From Caulobacter sp. (GTDB lineage Bacteria > Pseudomonadota > Alphaproteobacteria > Caulobacterales > Caulobacteraceae): a stretch of 64,000 bases of DNA. Numbering within the stretch: the first letter of the stretch is position 1; every line of letters begins with the position of its first letter. The stretch lies in contig JAHBYC010000007.1 in the NCBI GenBank assembly GCA_019636175.1, positions 1 to 64,000 of the forward strand, read 5' to 3'. Of the stretch, positions 60,574 through 64,000 are shown piece after piece. A model generated the notes under the pieces. The model saw only the letters and a list, made by a program, of their open reading frames with translations, was not told the DNA's origin and searched no databases. The position numbers and the translations under genes were made by a program.

Positions 60574-60968
60574 TGACCGAGATCTACGCCCCCATCCCCG
60601 ACGCCATGAGCCGCGCCGACGACTTTCTGGCGAAATCCTACGAGATGAAGGTGGTCTCGCTGGTCGACCTGGCCCGCGCCCGCATGACCAACGGCAAGGC
60701 GGTCATCGACGGCGTCACCTTCACCAACTGCCGCATCGAAGGGCCGGCGGTCATGCTGCCGCTCGGCTGCCACTTCCAGAACAGCGACTTCGGCAATCCG
60801 TCGGGCGACATCCGCAACCTGGTGCTCAGGCCCGCCTCTCCGACGGCGGTGGTCGGCGCCATTCCGGTCGACAACTGCACCTTCACCGGCTGCCAGTTCG
60901 TCGGCATCGGCTACACCGGCGCCGACGCCTTCCTCGACCAGATCCTGGCCCTGGGTCAGCCCCAATGA
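60573..60968 (+). CDS. Small conserved-looking protein inserted between pheS and pheT (paralogue 1)
   Basis: A 131-residue soluble protein of unknown function. It has beta-helix-like spacing of F/C/N positions: [25 protein letters not shown] and [15 protein letters not shown], reminiscent of pentapeptide-repeat proteins. It is clearly homologous to the next gene through the shared core SLVDL...[11 protein letters not shown]...DFG...LVLRPASP...VVGAIP...FxGIGYTGxDAFLxQILALGQ. It overlaps pheS by one base and the next gene by four. A link to translation is suggested only by position. Confidence 0.78.
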   Translation: MTEIYAPIPDAMSRADDFLAKSYEMKVVSLVDLARARMTNGKAVIDGVTFTNCRIEGPAVMLPLGCHFQNSDFGNPSGDIRNLVLRPASPTAVVGAIPVDNCTFTGCQFVGIGYTGADAFLDQILALGQPQ

Positions 60969-61369
60969 CCGGCGCGCCGCAGGGCGGTCAGGCCGGCGGC
61001 TGGGCCCTGGCCGAGGACCTGAGCGCCAGCCACTTCGAGAACGTCGCCCTGTCTCTGGTCGACCTGCACCGGGTGCGCCTGCGCAACGGCGAGAACCTGA
61101 TTTCCGGCGTCACCTTCCGCAACTGCCGCATCGAAGGCCCGGCGGTGATGCTGGTGGTCGCCGGCTGCAGCTTCGAATCGACCGACTTCGGCTATGCCGG
61201 CGGCGACATCGCCACCCTGGTGCTGCGCCCCGCCTCGCCGCGCGGCGTGGTCGGCGCCATCCCCATGCGGGAGTGCCACTTCGTCGGCGTGCAGTTCTTC
61301 GGCATCGGCTACACCGGCCCCGACGCCTTCCTCAATCAGATCCTGGCCCTGGGACAGACCCCCCAATGA
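60965..61369 (+). CDS. Small conserved-looking protein inserted between pheS and pheT (paralogue 2)
   Basis: A 134-residue homologue of the preceding gene with the same core ([71 protein letters not shown]). It differs mainly in the N-terminal 25 residues. It overlaps the upstream paralogue (ATGA) and pheT (ATGA), so all four genes of the pheS-X-Y-pheT set are translationally coupled. Function unknown; tandem duplication is the likely origin. Confidence 0.78.
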   Translation: MTGAPQGGQAGGWALAEDLSASHFENVALSLVDLHRVRLRNGENLISGVTFRNCRIEGPAVMLVVAGCSFESTDFGYAGGDIATLVLRPASPRGVVGAIPMRECHFVGVQFFGIGYTGPDAFLNQILALGQTPQ

Positions 61370-63801
61370 AGTTCACCCTCTCCTGGCTGAAGGATCATCT
61401 GGAGACCGATGCCTCGGTCCAGCAGATCGTCGACGCCATGACCATGGCCGGCCTTGAGGTCGAACACGTCATCGATCCGGCCGCCAGGCTGGCGCCCTTC
61501 ACCGTGGCCAAGATCGCCTCCGCCGCCCGTCACCCCGACGCGGACCGCCTGCAGGTCTGCCAGGTCGAGACGGTCGACGGGGTCAAGGAGATCGTCTGCG
61601 GCGCGCCCAACGCCCGGGCCGGACTGACGACCATCTACGCCCCCATCGGCGCCTATGTGCCCGGCCTCGGCGTTACCCTGGTGGAAAAGCCGGTGCGGGG
61701 CGTGGTCTCCAACGGCATGCTCTGCTCCGCCGCCGAGCTGGAAGCGGCCGAGGAAAGCGACGGCATCATGGAGCTGCCGGACGCCCTGGCGGTCGGGACC
61801 CCGGCGGTTGAGGCCCTGGGCCTGGAGGCGGTCATCGACTTCGAGGTCACCCCCAATCGCCCCGACTGGCTGGGCGTGGCCGGCATCGCCCGCGACCTGG
61901 CCGCCGCCGGTCTCGGCAAGCTGAAGACCGGGGCCGTCGCCGCCGTGCCCGGCAAGTTCCCCTGCCCGATCCGCGTCGAGGTGGATGGAGAGGCCTGCCC
62001 GGTGTTCGCCGGCCGACTGATCCGGGGCGTCAGGAACGGTCCTTCCCCGCAGTGGCTGCAGGACCGGCTGCGGGCCATCGGCCTGCGCCCGATCAACACC
62101 CTGGTCGATATCACCAACCTGATTTCCTACGACCGGTGCCGGCCGCTGCATGTCTATGACGCGGCTCTTCTGGTCGGTGATGTGATCAGCGCCCGTCTGG
62201 GACGCGGCCCGCTGGAACAGAGCGGCGACCAGCCTTCGCCCGCGCCGCACAGGGACGAGCAGTTGATCGCCCTGGACGGCAAGACCTATGACCTCGGTCC
62301 GGAAATGTGCGTTATCGCCGACGCGAACGGCGAGCGCCCCATCGGCCTGGGCGGGGTCATGGGCGGCGAGAGCACCGGCTGCTCGGAAACCACCACCGAC
62401 GTCTTCGTCGAAAGCGCCTGGTTCGATCCGATCCGCACCGCCCAGACCGGCCGCGCCACCGGCATCACCAGCGACGCGCAGTACCGGTTCGCCCGCGGGG
62501 TTGACCCCGGCTTCGTCGTCGACGGCCTGGAACTGGCCACCGCCCTGATCCTCGAACTGTGCGGCGGCGAGCCGTCGCAGGTCGTGGTGGCGGGCCAGGC
62601 GCCGGCCGCCCCGGCCGCCTTCGCCTTCGACCCGGCCTATGTGAAGGCCCTGGCCGGGCTGGACATTCCGACCGGCAAGACCATCGCCATTCTCGAGGCC
62701 CTGGGCTTCGCCGTCGCCGGCGCCGAGCCGTCCCTGGCGGTCACCCCGCCCAGCTGGCGGCGCGATGTCGACGGCAAGGCCGACCTGGTCGAGGAAGTCG
62801 CCCGCATCGCCGGCTATGACGCCCTCCCCTCCACGCCCCTGCCGGAGACGCCCCGCGCCGTCGGCGGCGTGCTGACGGCCCGCCAGAGCCGCGCCCGCAC
62901 CGGTCGTCGCTATCTGGCCGCCAACGGCTATGCCGAGGCTGTGACCTGGAGCTTCACCTCGCGCGATACCGCCCGCCTGTTCGGCGGCGGGGCCGAGGCC
63001 CTGGTGCTGGCCAATCCGATCGCGGCCGAGCTGGACTGCATGCGGCCCTCGATCCTGCCCAACCTGGTCGAGGCGGCGGCGCGCAACGCCCGGCGCGGTT
63101 TTGCCGACGCGGCGCTGTTCGAGATCGGCCCGGTGTTCGCCGGCGACGCGCCGCAGGACCAGAAGCTGGTCATCGCCGCCCTGCTGGCTCCGCATGCGCC
63201 GCGCGACTGGGGCAAGCACAGCGACGGCGACCTGTTCACCCTCAAGGGCGACCTGCTGGGTCTTCTGGAAGAGCTGGGCGCGCCGGTCGGCTCGCTTCAG
63301 ACCGCCCAGGGATCGGCTTCACCCTGGTTCCACCCCGGTCGCTCGGCCCGGCTGCAGCTGGGTCCCAAGGCGGTTCTGGCCGAGTTTGGCGAACTGCATC
63401 CGGCGGTGCTGAAGGCGCTGGACGCGGCCGGGCCGATGCTGGCCTTCGAGGTCTTCGTCGAGGCGATCCCCGAGCCGAAGAAGAAGGCGGTCAAGACCCG
63501 CGGCGCCCTCGATCTGTCGCCCCTGATGCCGCTGAACCGCGACTTCGCCTTCCTGATCGCGGCCGACCGGCCCGCGGCGGACCTGGTCAAGGCGGTCGCC
63601 GGCGCCGACAAGGCCCTGATCGCCGCGGCGCGGGTGTTCGACGTCTATCAGGGCGTCGGCGTGCCGGAGGGTCAGAAGTCGCTGGCCATCGAGGTCACGG
63701 TTCAGCCGCGTGAAAAGACCCTCGCCGACGCCGAGATCGAGGCCCTGTCCGCCCGCGTGGTGGCGGCCGCCGAAAAGGTCGGAGCCAAGCTGAGGGCCTG
63801 A
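61366..63801 (+). CDS. pheT: Phenylalanyl-tRNA synthetase beta subunit
   Basis: An 811-residue subunit. Domains in order: N-terminal [33 protein letters not shown], tRNA-binding OB fold (about 40-150; [28 protein letters not shown]), B3/B4 editing domain ([35 protein letters not shown]), B5 domain, catalytic-like core ([32 protein letters not shown]) and a C-terminal ferredoxin-fold anticodon-binding domain ([18 protein letters not shown]). The ATG at 61366 overlaps the upstream paralogue gene. Confidence 0.98.
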   Translation: MKFTLSWLKDHLETDASVQQIVDAMTMAGLEVEHVIDPAARLAPFTVAKIASAARHPDADRLQVCQVETVDGVKEIVCGAPNARAGLTTIYAPIGAYVPGLGVTLVEKPVRGVVSNGMLCSAAELEAAEESDGIMELPDALAVGTPAVEALGLEAVIDFEVTPNRPDWLGVAGIARDLAAAGLGKLKTGAVAAVPGKFPCPIRVEVDGEACPVFAGRLIRGVRNGPSPQWLQDRLRAIGLRPINTLVDITNLISYDRCRPLHVYDAALLVGDVISARLGRGPLEQSGDQPSPAPHRDEQLIALDGKTYDLGPEMCVIADANGERPIGLGGVMGGESTGCSETTTDVFVESAWFDPIRTAQTGRATGITSDAQYRFARGVDPGFVVDGLELATALILELCGGEPSQVVVAGQAPAAPAAFAFDPAYVKALAGLDIPTGKTIAILEALGFAVAGAEPSLAVTPPSWRRDVDGKADLVEEVARIAGYDALPSTPLPETPRAVGGVLTARQSRARTGRRYLAANGYAEAVTWSFTSRDTARLFGGGAEALVLANPIAAELDCMRPSILPNLVEAAARNARRGFADAALFEIGPVFAGDAPQDQKLVIAALLAPHAPRDWGKHSDGDLFTLKGDLLGLLEELGAPVGSLQTAQGSASPWFHPGRSARLQLGPKAVLAEFGELHPAVLKALDAAGPMLAFEVFVEAIPEPKKKAVKTRGALDLSPLMPLNRDFAFLIAADRPAADLVKAVAGADKALIAAARVFDVYQGVGVPEGQKSLAIEVTVQPREKTLADAEIEALSARVVAAAEKVGAKLRA

Positions 63802-63805
63802 TTTC

Positions 63806-63922
63806 CCGTCATCCCGGACGGCCCACCGGGCCGATCCGGGACCCAGGGGTGAAAGAGAACCGACGCCGCCTCTGGGTCCCGGCGCTCCGGCCCGCTTCGC
63901 GGGCCTGCGGCCGGGATGACGG
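63806..63922. repeat. Inverted-repeat intergenic element, CCGTCATCCCGG family
   Basis: CCGTCATCCCGG (63806-63817) and CCGGGATGACGG (63911-63922) are perfect 12-bp inverted arms of an element of about 117 bp, with inner matching GGGACCCAG/CTGGGTCCC segments. The right arm also occurs at 17-28. It fills the gap between pheT and the last gene. Confidence 0.75.
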
Positions 63923-63939
63923 ATAGAAAGGTTAGCGCC

Positions 63940-64000
63940 ATGCCCGCCCACATCGCCGCCCTGACCCTGGTCGTCAAAAACTACGATGACGCCATCGCCT
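63940..64000 (+). CDS. VOC-superfamily protein (partial, runs off the window)
   Basis: The first 20 codons read MPAHIAALTLVVKNYDDAIA, the typical first strand and helix of a glyoxalase/VOC protein (VVxxYDxAIxFY). AAAGG precedes the ATG. The remainder lies beyond the window edge. Confidence 0.6.
   Translation, partial: MPAHIAALTLVVKNYDDAIA

Noticed and set aside
61336-63219. A 627-codon open frame on the minus strand
   Set aside because: It is the antisense shadow of pheT, which is certain from its domains.

Overview
The window is a GC-rich chromosomal segment, very probably from an alphaproteobacterium of the Caulobacterales type (Caulobacter/Phenylobacterium-like). This rests on the base composition, a large TonB-dependent receptor with its own regulator, CheY-like proteins carrying a YVGPDRR motif, many TetR/degradation gene pairs and dispersed palindromic intergenic repeats. 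The genus assignment is inference; no rRNA is present.

Left flank (1-19864): an ordinary chromosomal mosaic. It holds a GAF-type methionine sulfoxide reductase, two tandem paralogous response regulators, tryptophan 2,3-dioxygenase, a crotonase, a COG4705-type membrane protein divergent from a serine hydrolase, a GST-like protein, a flavin-dependent acyl-CoA dehydrogenase-like enzyme divergent from its probable TetR repressor, an alpha/beta hydrolase divergent from a TetR-VOC-EVE operon, a LytS/LytTR two-component pair, a TonB-dependent receptor with an upstream winged-helix regulator whose receiver domain is degenerate, and a further TetR gene.

Island (19865-51907, about 32 kb): a P4-type tyrosine integrase (50505-51731) lies beside a tRNA(CAT) gene. 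The 16 bases covering the tRNA 3' end and CCA (51892-51907) recur exactly, in direct orientation, at 19865-19880, just after the last left-flank gene. I read this as an integrated genomic island. Its left two thirds are an anaerobic nitrate-respiration module: a ten-gene, tightly spaced operon narK1-narK2-narG-narH-narJ-narI-PPIase-porin-hemerythrin-mobA read leftwards from 33537; a Crp/Fnr regulator; nnrS and a Ric-like di-iron gene for nitric oxide defence; and moaB-moeA for molybdenum cofactor. Seven TTGAT-N4-ATCAA-like boxes sit upstream of these units and match the recognition helix of the island regulator. Its right third holds the element's own genes: an AlpA-like regulator, a P-loop ATPase, unknown proteins, a complete type I restriction-modification operon hsdR-hsdM-hsdS with a fourth, translationally coupled HNH-type gene, and the integrase. 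No conjugation genes are visible.

Right flank (51970-64000): a sterol-desaturase family enzyme and an OafA-type acyltransferase, a SIMPL-domain protein, a lipoprotein, panD, a lipoprotein esterase with a VOC protein, a GFA-family protein, rpmI-rplT (without infC), and pheS-X-Y-pheT, in which two small paralogous proteins of unknown function are inserted between the phenylalanyl-tRNA synthetase subunit genes in overlapping frames. The window ends inside a VOC-family gene.

Several dispersed repeat families occur in the flanks and were not seen in the island. The most striking is a 119-bp double-hairpin element present twice at 117/119 identity; both copies supply the stop codon of the adjacent gene.
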